From the NCBI RefSeq assembly GCF_036178145.1, contig NZ_CP108067.1, positions 1,178,001-1,242,000 on the forward strand: a stretch of DNA of 64,000 nt, read 5' to 3'. The notes beneath the pieces are model-generated. The model searched no databases and was not told the origin of the DNA. It saw only the letters and a program-made list of their open reading frames with translations. Below are positions 7,499-16,494 of the stretch, piece by piece. The DNA comes from Streptomyces sp. NBC_00273 (lineage in GTDB: Bacteria; Actinomycetota; Actinomycetes; Streptomycetales; Streptomycetaceae). The number at the start of each line of letters is the position of its first letter. Within the stretch, counting starts at the first letter, position 1. The translations under genes and the position numbers were made by a program.

Positions 7499-8614
7499 CT
7501 ACGGCGCCGGGAGTTCCGCGAAGTCCGCGACCAGGCCGCGGTGGTGGCCAGCCGTGCCGAGGGCCAGGGAGTCGGCCTTGGCCCGCTTGAGGTAGAGGTG
7601 GGCCGGGTGTTCCCAGGTCATGCCGATGCCGCCGTGCAGCTGTACGCACTCCTCGGCGGCGCGGACGGCCACGCCCGAGCAGTAGGCCTGGGCCACGGCG
7701 ACCGTCAGCGGGGCGTCGGGGGCCTCAGCGGCCAGGGCATCGGCAGCGGCCCTCGCCGCCGCGCGCGCGGAGGCCACGTCGAGCCAGAGCCGGGCGAGGC
7801 GGTGCTTGAGGGCCTGGAAGGAACCGACGGGGCGGTTGAACTGGTGGCGGCCCCGGACGTGGCCGACCGTCTCCGTCAGGCACCACTCGGCGAGCCCGAG
7901 CTGCTCGGAAGCGAGCAGTCCGGCCCCGGAGAGCAGGGCTCCGGCGACCGCCGCCCGGGCCGTTCCGGCATCGGCGAGACGGGTGCCGGCCGCGGCCTCC
8001 AGGGTGACGGTGGCGAGCGGGCGGGTGAGGTCCAGCGGGACCCGCGGGGTCAGCCGGGCCGCGGCGGCCGGGACGGCGTACAGCCCGGTGTCGGCCAGGA
8101 CCAGCAGGACGTCGGCGGCCACCGCGTCCGCCACGGAGGTGACCGTCCCGGTCAGCGCCCCGCCCCCGAGGTCCCGGACGGGGGCCGGGAGGGGCGCGCC
8201 CGGAGCGAGCGTCAGCGGCACGGCCGGAACGCACACCGTGCTGCCGGAGGCCAGCTCCCGCAGCAGCGGGGCGGATTCCGCGGTGTCGCACCCGAGCAGG
8301 ATCTCCGTGGCGAGCACGGAGCTCGTCAGGTACGGGACGGGCGCCACGGCCCGGCCCAGCTCCTCCAGGACCACGGCCGCCTCACGGTGGCTCGCGCCCT
8401 GCCCGCCGAGCTTCTCGGGGACGAGGAGACCGGCCGCGCCGATCCGGGCGGCGAGGGTGGACCAGAGCGCCGGGTCGTGCGGCCGGCCCGTCTCGGCCCG
8501 GTCGAGGACGCCCTTCGCGTCGCAGCGGTCGGTGAGGAGTGCGCGTACGGCGGAGCGGAGCTCCTCCTCGGTCCCGGAGTAGAGCAGGTCGGTCGGTGCC
8601 GCCGCGATGGTCAT
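7499..8614 (-). CDS. Acyl-CoA dehydrogenase, smaller partner
   Basis: A 371-residue acyl-CoA dehydrogenase-family protein. The C-terminal domain is well conserved (HQFNRPVGSFQALKHRLA, then VQLHGGIGMTWEHPAHLYLKRA), while the middle domain is divergent and alanine-rich. I see no clear catalytic glutamate in the usual place. It may be the non-catalytic partner in a heteromeric FadE complex, as in actinobacterial steroid side-chain dehydrogenases. It starts at an ATG overlapping the previous gene's stop (ATGA), so the pair is translationally coupled. Confidence 0.85.
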   Translation of the reverse strand: MTIAAAPTDLLYSGTEEELRSAVRALLTDRCDAKGVLDRAETGRPHDPALWSTLAARIGAAGLLVPEKLGGQGASHREAAVVLEELGRAVAPVPYLTSSVLATEILLGCDTAESAPLLRELASGSTVCVPAVPLTLAPGAPLPAPVRDLGGGALTGTVTSVADAVAADVLLVLADTGLYAVPAAAARLTPRVPLDLTRPLATVTLEAAAGTRLADAGTARAAVAGALLSGAGLLASEQLGLAEWCLTETVGHVRGRHQFNRPVGSFQALKHRLARLWLDVASARAAARAAADALAAEAPDAPLTVAVAQAYCSGVAVRAAEECVQLHGGIGMTWEHPAHLYLKRAKADSLALGTAGHHRGLVADFAELPAP

Positions 8615-9804
8615 CGGCTCAGGTCCTTCCAGGCGAGGTCCTTGTCGTCGCGCGGCTCGGGGGGCAGGCCGAGGACGCGTTCGGCGACGATGTTGAGGAG
8701 GATTTCGCTGGTGCCGCCCTCGATGCTGTTGCCCTTGGCGCGCAGGTAGCGGTAGCCGGCCTCGCGGCCGGTGAAGTCGACGCCGTCGGGCCGGCGCATG
8801 GTCCAGTCGTCGTACAGGAGGCCCTCCTCCGCGAGGAGTTCGACCTCTAGCCCGCTGATCTCCTGGTTGAGCCGGGCGAAGGTGAGCTTCATGCCCGATC
8901 CCTCGGGGCCGGGCTGTCCGGCGACGAGCTGCTGGCGCAGCCGTTCCCCGGTGAGGCGGGCGACCTCGGCCTCGACCCACAGTTCCAGCAGTCGCTGGTG
9001 GAGGGCGTGGGTGCGCAGCTCGGGGCGGTCGCGCCAGGCCGCGGCGACGGGGGCGATCATGCCGCCCTCGCGCGGGATGCGCATGCCGCCGATGGAGACC
9101 CGCTCGTTCATCAGGGTGGTGCGGGCGACCGCCCAGCCCTCGCCGACGGCGCCGAGGCGGTGGGAGTCGGGGATGCGGACGCCGGTGAGGAAGACCTCGT
9201 TGAACTCGGCCTCGCCGGTGATCTGGCGCAACGGCCGGACCTCGACGCCCGGGGCGTGCATGTCGCACAGGAAGTAGGTGATGCCCTGGTGCTTGGGGAG
9301 CCCGGGGTCGGTGCGGGCGATCAGGATGGCCCAGCGGGCGGTGTGGGCGCTGGAGGTCCACACCTTCTGTCCGTCCACGATCCAGTCGCCGGAGCCGCTC
9401 TCGCGCACCGCGCGGGTGCCGAGCGCGGCGAGGTCGGAGCCGGCGCCGGGCTCGCTGAAGAGCTGGCACCAGACCTCCTCGCCGACCCACAGGGGCCTCA
9501 GGAAGCGCTGCTTCTGCTCGTCGGTGCCGTACGCGAGGATCGTGGGCGCGGCCATGCCGAGGCCGATGCCGATCCGGCGCGGGTCGTTGTCGGGTGCGCC
9601 GGCGGCCTCCAGTTCGGCGTCGACGACGGCCTGGAGGGAGCGGGGCGCGCCGAGTCCGCCGAGGCCTTCGGGGTAGTGGACCCAGGCGAGTCCGGCGTCG
9701 AAGCGGGCGCGCAGGAATGCGGTGCGGTCAGTGTCGGCGGGCGGGTGCGCGGCGAGCAGGTCACGGACGCGTGCGAGCAGGTGCTCGGCGGTGGTCGCGG
9801 TCAT
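8611..9804 (-). CDS. Acyl-CoA dehydrogenase, larger partner
   Basis: A 397-residue acyl-CoA dehydrogenase. Conserved segments are CQLFSEPGAGSDLA (FAD/substrate loop), VDGQKVWTSSAHTARW, and the C-terminal YRYLRAKGNSIEGGTSEILLNIVAERVLGLP block. It catalyses alpha,beta-oxidation of an acyl-CoA, passing electrons to ETF. The substrate chain is unknown. Its ATG overlaps the upstream oxidoreductase stop by 4 bp and its own stop overlaps the next dehydrogenase, so three genes form one coupled unit. Confidence 0.9.
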   Translation of the reverse strand: MTATTAEHLLARVRDLLAAHPPADTDRTAFLRARFDAGLAWVHYPEGLGGLGAPRSLQAVVDAELEAAGAPDNDPRRIGIGLGMAAPTILAYGTDEQKQRFLRPLWVGEEVWCQLFSEPGAGSDLAALGTRAVRESGSGDWIVDGQKVWTSSAHTARWAILIARTDPGLPKHQGITYFLCDMHAPGVEVRPLRQITGEAEFNEVFLTGVRIPDSHRLGAVGEGWAVARTTLMNERVSIGGMRIPREGGMIAPVAAAWRDRPELRTHALHQRLLELWVEAEVARLTGERLRQQLVAGQPGPEGSGMKLTFARLNQEISGLEVELLAEEGLLYDDWTMRRPDGVDFTGREAGYRYLRAKGNSIEGGTSEILLNIVAERVLGLPPEPRDDKDLAWKDLSR

Positions 9805-10778
9805 CGGGACACACCCGGCTGCCGGGGCATGGCCAGGACGACCCGGCCGGTGGTGGTCCCGTCGGCGAGGCGCTGCACGGCGTCGGCGACGCCGGGGAGT
9901 GCGACGAGTTCGCTGATCAGGGGCTTGATGGTGCCGTCGGCGGCGAGGCGGGTGAGTTCGGTGTGGCAGGCGAGGATCGCGGCCGGGTCCTTGGTCGCGT
10001 ACAGGCCCCAATGGAGGCCGAGGATGGAGTAGTTCTTGACGAGGGCGTGGTTGAGGGCGGGGGCGGGGACGTCTCCGCTCGCGAAGCCGACGACGACGAT
10101 GCGGCCCTCGAAGGCCACGCACTTGGCGGAGGCGGCGTACGAAGCTCCGCCGACGGGGTCGTAGACCACGTCGGCGCCGCGCCCGCCGGTGAACTCCTTC
10201 ACGCGGGATACGACGTCCTCGGTCGTGCGGTCGATCACCAGGTCGCAGCCGAGTTCCTCGGCGGTGCGCACCTTGGCCTTGCCTCCGACGACCCCGATGA
10301 CGGTGGCGCCGGCGGCCTTGCCGAGTTGGACGGCGGCGCTGCCGACCCCGCCGGCGGCGGCGTGCACGAGCAGGGACTCGCCCGGCTGGAGGCGCGCGCG
10401 GCGGTGCAGGCCGAACCAGCCGGTCTGGTAGCCGATGTGCAGGGCCGCGGCCTCGGCGTCGTTCAGGCTCTCGGGGGCCGGGAGCACGGCCCGCTCGGAC
10501 GCGATCACGTACTCCGCGAAGCCGCCGTGGGGCAGGCTCGCGGTGGCGATGACGCGGCGGCCGTCGTCGGTGAGGCCGCAGATCTCGACTCCGGGGGTGA
10601 AGGGCAGCGGCGGGCGGATCTGGTACTGGCCGCGGACGAGCAGCGCGTCGGGGAAGTTGAGGTTCGCCGCGAGGACCTGCAGCCGCACCTCGCCCTCGTC
10701 GGGTACCGGTTCGGGAATCTCTTCGAGGCGCAGTGCCTCTCGGGGTTCGCCGGGGGTATGTACTCGCCATGCCTGCAT
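9801..10778 (-). CDS. NADPH:quinone oxidoreductase-like MDR protein
   Basis: A 325-residue zinc-independent medium-chain dehydrogenase/reductase. The GroES-like domain lacks the zinc cysteines. HAAAGGVGSAAVQLGKAAGATVIG (about 140-163) is the NAD(P)-binding Rossmann motif of the quinone oxidoreductase group. It reduces quinones or activated enoyl compounds with NADPH. As first gene of the unit with two acyl-CoA dehydrogenases, it may act on an enoyl-CoA or related intermediate; that is inference. Confidence 0.85.
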   Translation of the reverse strand: MQAWRVHTPGEPREALRLEEIPEPVPDEGEVRLQVLAANLNFPDALLVRGQYQIRPPLPFTPGVEICGLTDDGRRVIATASLPHGGFAEYVIASERAVLPAPESLNDAEAAALHIGYQTGWFGLHRRARLQPGESLLVHAAAGGVGSAAVQLGKAAGATVIGVVGGKAKVRTAEELGCDLVIDRTTEDVVSRVKEFTGGRGADVVYDPVGGASYAASAKCVAFEGRIVVVGFASGDVPAPALNHALVKNYSILGLHWGLYATKDPAAILACHTELTRLAADGTIKPLISELVALPGVADAVQRLADGTTTGRVVLAMPRQPGVSR

Positions 10779-10990
10779 CCGGGGCCTCCAGCCGCCGTCG
10801 AGGAACCACGCTCCGCGGGCATACTAAGCAGTCGCTTGCCTCTCTGGGAACCACCGGTCAGGGTGGAGAACCCTCCGGAGCGAGTCGACACGCGTCATTC
10901 AGGCCACATCCGTCTCAAGATCAGGCAACATGTGGCGTGCACGTGTCATGACTCAACGGGGAACAGCACCTGTCCAGGGGGGACAACCAC

Positions 10991-12142
10991 ATGAGAAGAA
11001 GCATGTCCGCGGCCGGAGCCGCGATCGTTCTGGCGGGCCTGATCACCGCGGCCGGCCCGGCCGCGGCGGCGGACACGGGGGCCTCCTGCACCCCGGGGAT
11101 CGAGATCCTCCCGGCGCTGGCGGGTGCGACCGGTTCCACGGCGACGGGCTTCGGCACCGGCGGGGTCGTGGTCGGCGACAGTGCGGGGCTGCCCGTCTAC
11201 TGGACCGGCGCCGAGCACACGGTCCACGCCGTCCCGCTGCCCGCCGGCTTCGACCGGGGCAGCGTCAAGGCGGTCAGCGCCAAGGGCCTGATGGTGGGCA
11301 CGGCCACCCGCACCTCGGACCGGGCCATGGTCGCCTTCACCCACCAGCGGGGCTCCACGACCTCCGAGCCGCTCACCGCGCCGGGCAAGGAGGGCCACTT
11401 CGCCGATGTCGACGTCAACGAGTCCGGGCGGGTCGTCTTCGCCGACGGGGGCGTCGCCAAGGAGTGGGTGAACGGGAAGGTCGTGCGCGAACTCCCGGTC
11501 CCGGCCGACGCGATCGCCGGCAGCACGGTCACCTCGCTGAACGGCATCAACAAGCGCGGTGACATCCTCGGCACGGTCTCCGGCTCCTACTTCGACGCCG
11601 AGAACGACATCATGGTCACCAAGACGTTCCCGGTGGTCTGGCCGGCCGGCGGCGGCTACCCGCCCTACAGCCTCCAGGTGTGGAACGGCTACCACTCCTC
11701 GTTCGTGACGGCCGGCCGGGACATCGACGACCGCGGCCGGGTGGTGGGCCTCGAGGACTACTACTACCGCAACGACCCGAGGCTGACGCCGGCCGTCTGG
11801 AAGAAGCCGTACGACGCCCTGCCCACCGACCCGGGCCGGGCCAAGGGCTACCACGACCTGGAGCTCTCCGGCAGCAGCCCGACCACGAACGTGGCCGTCG
11901 GGACGGCCACCAACTTCGAGGAGAGCTGGCCCAGCTTCTTCCAGGCCGTCTACTGGCCCGGCAAGGGGGAGCCGCTGGTGCTGCCCTTCCCCGCCGGAAC
12001 CTCGGGCGTGCCGCTGAGCCGGGCCTTCGCGGCCACCGACGACGACCGCGTCGCCGGCATGATCACCGACCGGGAGACGCGGGACGGCAAGGCCGTGGTC
12101 TGGACCTGCGCGAGCAAGCAGGCGTACGCCCCGAAGGGCTGA
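10991..12142 (+). CDS. Secreted HAF-repeat-like protein
   Basis: The 383-residue protein has a clear signal peptide (cleavage near AAADT, residue 28). The mature part has short recurring units such as INKRGDILG, IDDRGRVVG and VNESGRVVF, each followed by a strand, as in extracellular HAF-repeat beta-propeller-type proteins. Function unknown. A GGGGGA ribosome binding site lies 10 bp before the ATG. It is divergent from the oxidoreductase operon and followed by a hairpin. Confidence 0.65.
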   Translation: MRRSMSAAGAAIVLAGLITAAGPAAAADTGASCTPGIEILPALAGATGSTATGFGTGGVVVGDSAGLPVYWTGAEHTVHAVPLPAGFDRGSVKAVSAKGLMVGTATRTSDRAMVAFTHQRGSTTSEPLTAPGKEGHFADVDVNESGRVVFADGGVAKEWVNGKVVRELPVPADAIAGSTVTSLNGINKRGDILGTVSGSYFDAENDIMVTKTFPVVWPAGGGYPPYSLQVWNGYHSSFVTAGRDIDDRGRVVGLEDYYYRNDPRLTPAVWKKPYDALPTDPGRAKGYHDLELSGSSPTTNVAVGTATNFEESWPSFFQAVYWPGKGEPLVLPFPAGTSGVPLSRAFAATDDDRVAGMITDRETRDGKAVVWTCASKQAYAPKG

Positions 12143-12146
12143 CCGC

Positions 12147-12167
12147 CCGGGGGTCCCGGACCCCCGG
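12147..12167. terminator. Hairpin after the HAF-repeat gene
   Basis: CCGGGGGT and ACCCCCGG pair around a 5-base loop, 5 bp past the stop codon. It is GC-rich without a T-run, as common in Streptomyces. Confidence 0.5.
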
Positions 12168-12227
12168 TCCCGAGCCGGTCCTGTCCGGGGGATGGTCATC
12201 TCGGCGCCCGCGCGCTATCGATGCCCC

Positions 12228-13133
12228 ATGACGGACGAGATCCGGCGCGGGCTGCCCGCGCCACCGGCGCTCGGCGCCGCCGCCCTGCCCTCCGGGACCT
12301 TCGAGGGCCAGGTGGTCCTCGTGACCGGCGGCGGCACCGGGCTGGGCAAGGCCATCGCCGCCGAGTTCGCCCGGCTCGGCGCCGATCTGGTGATCGCGAG
12401 CCGGCGCGCCGAGCAGCTCAAGGCGGCGCGCGAGGAGTTGGCGGCCGTTCCCGGCGCGGGCCGGGTGACGGCCGCCGTCTGCGACATCAGGGATCCCGAG
12501 CGGGTCGCCGAGGTCTTCGACGCCGCGCAGGCGGCCTTCGGCCTGCCGGACGTGTTGGTCAACAACGCGGCCGCGAACTTCCCCTCCCCCGCGGAGGACC
12601 TCTCGCCGAACGCCTGGCGGGCGGTCGTCGACATCACGCTGACGGGGACCTGGCTGATGACCCGCGAGTTCGGCCGCCGCCACCTCGCCGCGGGCACCGG
12701 CGGCTCGATCGTGAACATCGGCGCCTCGTACGCCTGGACGGGCGGGCCGGGCTTCGCCCACAGCGCCGCGGCCAAGGCCGGGGTGAAGAGCTTGGTGGAG
12801 ACGCTCGCCGTCGAGTGGGGCCCGTACGGCATCCAGATCAACGGGCTCGTCCCCGGGCTCGTCCCGCACGCCGACATGACCGCGGACATCCGGGGCGGCC
12901 TGGAGCGCGCCGCGCCCGACGCGAGGGACGCCCGCCAACCCGCCCTGCGGGTCGGCGCGCCGCGCGAACTGGGTTGGGCGGCCACCTTCCTGGCCTCGCC
13001 GTACGCCCGGTTCATCACCGGGCACACGCTGGTGGTGGACGGCGCGAACTGGCAGCGCCGGTCGGTGGTCAACCCCGAGGTGGTACCGGTCCGCACGCAG
13101 TTGGGTCGCGGCCCCTTCACCCCCTCCCCCTGA
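12228..13133 (+). CDS. SDR oxidoreductase, 2,4-dienoyl-CoA reductase-like
   Basis: The 301-residue short-chain dehydrogenase has the NAD(P) motif TGGGTGLG and the NNAA motif. The usual YxxxK is replaced by SxxxK (HSAAAK), with a tyrosine 11 residues before that serine (SYAWTGG). This is exactly the Tyr/Ser/Lys spacing of the 2,4-dienoyl-CoA reductase (DECR) group, which removes double bonds during oxidation of unsaturated fatty acids. Neither start is well supported: ATG 12228 has no clear ribosome binding site, and ATG 12192 has a G-run too close to it. Confidence 0.8.
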   Translation: MTDEIRRGLPAPPALGAAALPSGTFEGQVVLVTGGGTGLGKAIAAEFARLGADLVIASRRAEQLKAAREELAAVPGAGRVTAAVCDIRDPERVAEVFDAAQAAFGLPDVLVNNAAANFPSPAEDLSPNAWRAVVDITLTGTWLMTREFGRRHLAAGTGGSIVNIGASYAWTGGPGFAHSAAAKAGVKSLVETLAVEWGPYGIQINGLVPGLVPHADMTADIRGGLERAAPDARDARQPALRVGAPRELGWAATFLASPYARFITGHTLVVDGANWQRRSVVNPEVVPVRTQLGRGPFTPSP

Positions 13134-13169
13134 GCACCGGTTGTCAGTGGGCGGTGCGAGGATCGGACC

Positions 13170-13970
13170 ATGTCTCTCGCCGATCTGACCCTTGACCGCT
13201 GGCGCTCGCTCGACCCGGCCGCCGCCGGACGCCTCGCCCACGAGGCCGCCGCGCAGGTGGGCGGCCGGGTGGTGCTGTTCGACACCGTCGGACACCTGGG
13301 CGGGACGCTGCACCGCGTGCGCATCGAGCGCGAGGGACGCGAGTTCGCCCTCGTACCCGGCGGGACCGTGCGGCTGGGGTTCGACCTGGACGCCTGGGAG
13401 CCGACGCCCGCGCAGGCCGCCGACTACGCGGCGAGCGTGGTGGAGGGGTACGGATACGGGCACGCGGACCTCAAGGCCTATCTCGCCGACGTGCTCAGCC
13501 CGCCGCGCACCGCGACGCTGGCCACCGTGCTCGTGGCCGTGGAGGACGAGGCCCTGACCGAGTCGGCGGCCGACGTGCCGGCGGCGCTCGCGGCGCGCGG
13601 GCTGCGGATACCCGGCGCCGACGAGTGGGAGCACGCCTGCGGAGCCGGGGCCGGCACCCTGTTCCGGTGGGGGAACGAGTGCCCCCTGGACGAGCCGTCG
13701 TACGGGAACGGCCGCGTGCGCCACGAGCCGAACGCCTTCGGTCTGCACATCGCCTACGACAGCTACGGCACGGAGCTGAGCGCGGACCCGACCGCGGTGC
13801 ACGGCGGTGACGGCGGCGAGGCCGTCTGCGGCGGGTACGGCGATCTGCTCGCGTGGCTGCCGCTGGCCACCGCCAACCGCAACCCGTCCATGGCCGATTT
13901 CGTGTACGGACCGGACGGCGAGGGCATGTACGAGGAGTTCTCGACCCGGCCGGTGCTCAGCCTCCGCTGA
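13170..13970 (+). CDS. Uncharacterised protein with FGE-like segment
   Basis: The 266-residue protein carries a segment (about 145-185) LRIPGADEWEHACGAG then LFRWGN and NAFGL. This resembles the formylglycine-generating enzyme/sulfatase-modifying fold, but the copper/thiol cysteines of true FGE are not evident. The N-terminal 120 residues match nothing I recognise. Probably cytoplasmic. Similar stand-alone proteins occur across Streptomyces. It converges on the crotonase gene with a 14-bp overlap. Confidence 0.6.
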   Translation: MSLADLTLDRWRSLDPAAAGRLAHEAAAQVGGRVVLFDTVGHLGGTLHRVRIEREGREFALVPGGTVRLGFDLDAWEPTPAQAADYAASVVEGYGYGHADLKAYLADVLSPPRTATLATVLVAVEDEALTESAADVPAALAARGLRIPGADEWEHACGAGAGTLFRWGNECPLDEPSYGNGRVRHEPNAFGLHIAYDSYGTELSADPTAVHGGDGGEAVCGGYGDLLAWLPLATANRNPSMADFVYGPDGEGMYEEFSTRPVLSLR

Positions 13971-14802
13971 AGCGCGGGGGCCTGCGGGCCGCCTTGGCGG
14001 TGTAACCCTCCCTGCAGTCCTCCGAGGTCAGGGTGAGGGCCGCGGTCATCGCCACCCGGTCGAGGGCCGCGGGGAGGGCGGCATCGGCGTAGCCGTCGAT
14101 CGCGCGCTTGATGCCCTGGACGGCGAGCGGCGCGTTGGCGGCGATCTCCCGCGCCACGGCGCGGGAGGCGGCCTCCAGCTCCTCGCCGGGGACGACCAGC
14201 TGGACGAGATGGAGCCGCTGTGCCGTCGCGGCGTCGACCCGCCGGCCCGTCAGGGCCAGGTACTTGGCCCAGCCCGCCCCCGCCTCGCGGGCGATGCGCA
14301 GGTCGCCGCCCGCGTCCACCGCCACGCCCAGCCCGGCTTCCGGGAGCGCGAAGACGGCGTCCTCGGCCGCCACCCGGACATCGGCCATCAGCGCCAGCTC
14401 GAAGCCGAAGCCGAGGCAGTGGCCCTGGACGGCGGCCACCACCGGCTGGGGGAGGCGGGCGAGGACCGCGAACCGCTCGTGCACCCAGCGGATGCCCTCG
14501 TAGTAGTTGCGGGTGCGCTCGGCCGGTGAGGCGCCCGTGATGGCGCCGCCCGGGGCGGTCACGTCGATGCCGGCGCAGAAGGCCCGGCCCTCGGCCCGCA
14601 GCAGCACCGCCCGTACGGACGCGTCGAAGCGGATCCGGTCCGCGAGCAGGCCGAGCTGGCGGGTGGACTCCCAGCTCCAGCCGTTGAGCTTGTCCGGGCG
14701 GCACAGGGTGAGGATGGCAAGGCCGTCCGCGACCTCCAGCCTGATCCGCTCCTCGCCCTCCGCGATCTCCGTGGAGATGGTGTCGATCACCGTGTCCCGC
14801 AC
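13957..14802 (-). CDS. Enoyl-CoA hydratase/isomerase (dienoyl-CoA isomerase-like)
   Basis: A crotonase-fold protein of 281 residues. The oxyanion-hole motifs are AFCAGIDV and QGHCLGFGFELALMADV. EAGLGVAVDAGG shows Glu and Asp eight residues apart, the spacing of the catalytic pair in delta3,5-delta2,4-dienoyl-CoA isomerase. The first acid position is glutamate (GFEL) as in hydratases, so the exact reaction is open. With the DECR-like SDR nearby it may serve unsaturated fatty-acid oxidation. Confidence 0.82.
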   Translation of the reverse strand: MRDTVIDTISTEIAEGEERIRLEVADGLAILTLCRPDKLNGWSWESTRQLGLLADRIRFDASVRAVLLRAEGRAFCAGIDVTAPGGAITGASPAERTRNYYEGIRWVHERFAVLARLPQPVVAAVQGHCLGFGFELALMADVRVAAEDAVFALPEAGLGVAVDAGGDLRIAREAGAGWAKYLALTGRRVDAATAQRLHLVQLVVPGEELEAASRAVAREIAANAPLAVQGIKRAIDGYADAALPAALDRVAMTAALTLTSEDCREGYTAKAARRPPRFSGG

Positions 14803-14862
14803 CCCCGGCCCGATGGCTGACGACCCGTCGAACTGACGGATCGTCAGACTAGGGGCGGCCGG

Positions 14863-15624
14863 TCAGCGGGGGAAGACCTCGAACGCAACGGCCGGCCGCC
14901 CGCCGAACCGGGCTGCGGCCTGCTGGGCGTTCCCGGTGAGGAAGGTGCGGACGTACTCCTCGGGGTCCTGGTCGGTGAGCACCTCGATGTACGCCTTGTG
15001 CTCCAGGAGGGACTTGATCGAACGCTCCAGCCCGGGGCCGGCGTCGACCGCGTGCGTCGGGGTGGCGGAGCCGGCCACCGCGACCCAGCGCACGCCGTTC
15101 CACGGCTCCAGGCCCTGCTCGATGAGCTCGGGGAAGATCCAGCGGTTCCCGGCGTCACCGGCCGCGTCCAGCACGGCCCGGCCGACGGCCTTGTGGTCGG
15201 GGGTGTTCCAGTAGCCGCCGCCCTGCGCACCGCCCCACGTGTCGCGGTGGTTGAGGGTCACGATCAGCTCGGGCCGGTGCCGCCGGATGGCAGCGGCGAT
15301 GTCCCGGCGCAGCTCGAGTCCGTACTCGACGACGCCGTCGCGATAGTCCAGGAACTCCACCTCGGACACGCCGACGACCGCGGCGCTCGCCCGCTGCTCC
15401 GCCTCGCGCAGGGGACCGCAGTCGGCGGGGGCGATGCTGTCGATGCCCGCCTCGCCGCGCGTGGCGAGGAGGTAGGCGAACTCCCGGCCCCCGTCGGTCC
15501 AGTGCGCGATGGCCGCGGCGCACCCGTACTCCAGGTCGTCGGGGTGCGCGACCACCGCGAGGGCGCGCGTCCAGTCGGTGGGCATGGGCTGCAATGCGGG
15601 CTGCTGATCAGGTTGTTCGGTCAT
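14863..15624 (-). CDS. PIG-L family N-acyl-GlcNAc-type deacetylase
   Basis: The 253-residue protein has the zinc motif AVVAHPDDLEYG at about residue 26-37 and a second zinc histidine in NTPDHKAVG, as in the LmbE/PIG-L superfamily that includes mycothiol enzymes MshB and Mca. It hydrolyses an N-acyl bond on a sugar-like substrate or a conjugate. It diverges from the MBL hydrolase gene with an 18-bp gap, so the promoters must overlap the two 5' ends. Confidence 0.88.
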   Translation of the reverse strand: MTEQPDQQPALQPMPTDWTRALAVVAHPDDLEYGCAAAIAHWTDGGREFAYLLATRGEAGIDSIAPADCGPLREAEQRASAAVVGVSEVEFLDYRDGVVEYGLELRRDIAAAIRRHRPELIVTLNHRDTWGGAQGGGYWNTPDHKAVGRAVLDAAGDAGNRWIFPELIEQGLEPWNGVRWVAVAGSATPTHAVDAGPGLERSIKSLLEHKAYIEVLTDQDPEEYVRTFLTGNAQQAAARFGGRPAVAFEVFPR

Positions 15625-15642
15625 GTCTCGCACAATAGGCGA

Positions 15643-16461
15643 ATGGACCGACACGGGCGGGTGGTGGCGCTGCTCGACGCCACGGGGATCTTCTTCGAGC
15701 CGGCCCGTACGGCCTTCCCGGGGGCGAGCGGGGCCGCGTGGGAGCGGGCCGGGCAGCTGGATCCGGGCGCGACCGGACCGGACGGGACCTGGGCGCTCGA
15801 TTTCCGGTGCTTCGCGATCGCCCGGCCCGGCGGCCGCTGGGTGCTGGTGGACGCCGGGGTCGGGCCGGCGCAGTCCCCCGCCGCCGCCTGGGCGCCGGTA
15901 CCGGGGCGGCTGCCGGACGCCCTCGCCGCGGCCGGCATCGCTCCGGCCGACGTGGAGGCCGTGGTCCTGACCCACCTTCACGAGGACCACGCGGGCTGGT
16001 CGTCGGGGGCCGACGGGCAACCGTTCTTCCCGGCGGCCCGGTACGTCGTACAGCGCGCAGAGGTGGCCGGGCTGGACCGGGCGGACCCGGTGTGGGACTG
16101 GACGGTGGCGCCGTTGCGGGCGGGCGGGCAGCTGCACGAGGTGGACGGGACCCACCGGCTGGCCCCCGGCATCACCTTGCTGCCGACGCCCGGGCACACC
16201 CCGGGACACCAGTCGGTACTGGTGGACCAGGGCGCCGGGGCCCGGGACGTGGTGGTCACCGGGGACGTACTGGTGCACGCGGTACAGCTGGGCGACCCAG
16301 CGGTCCCGTACTCCCACGAGCGCGACCGGGAGACCGCCCGGGCCTCCCGGGAGGACCTGCTGGCGCGGGCCAGACGGCGCGGCGCCCTCCTGGCCACCGC
16401 GCACCTGACCCGCGCGTTCGTGGAGCCGCCCCCGGAAACGACAGCGGGCCGGCGCCCCTGA
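15643..16461 (+). CDS. Metallo-beta-lactamase-fold hydrolase
   Basis: The 272-residue MBL protein has the binuclear metal motif LTHLHEDHAGW (HxHxDH), a further histidine in PTPGHTPGH and an aspartate in VVTGDVLVH. The substrate is unknown; relatives include lactonases and thioester hydrolases. The ATG lies 18 bp from the divergent PIG-L start. The 3' end overlaps a GC-rich hairpin. Confidence 0.88.
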   Translation: MDRHGRVVALLDATGIFFEPARTAFPGASGAAWERAGQLDPGATGPDGTWALDFRCFAIARPGGRWVLVDAGVGPAQSPAAAWAPVPGRLPDALAAAGIAPADVEAVVLTHLHEDHAGWSSGADGQPFFPAARYVVQRAEVAGLDRADPVWDWTVAPLRAGGQLHEVDGTHRLAPGITLLPTPGHTPGHQSVLVDQGAGARDVVVTGDVLVHAVQLGDPAVPYSHERDRETARASREDLLARARRRGALLATAHLTRAFVEPPPETTAGRRP

Positions 16462-16477
16462 CCGGGGACGCCGGCCC
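16446..16477. terminator. Hairpin between convergent genes
   Basis: GGGCCGGCG and CGCCGGCCC pair, with CCCC/GGGG extending the stem inward after a one-base mismatch. It spans the stop codon of the MBL gene at 16461 and precedes the end of the convergent secreted protein gene. Confidence 0.5.
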
Positions 16478-16494
16478 GGCGGGTCGAGGCGGGA

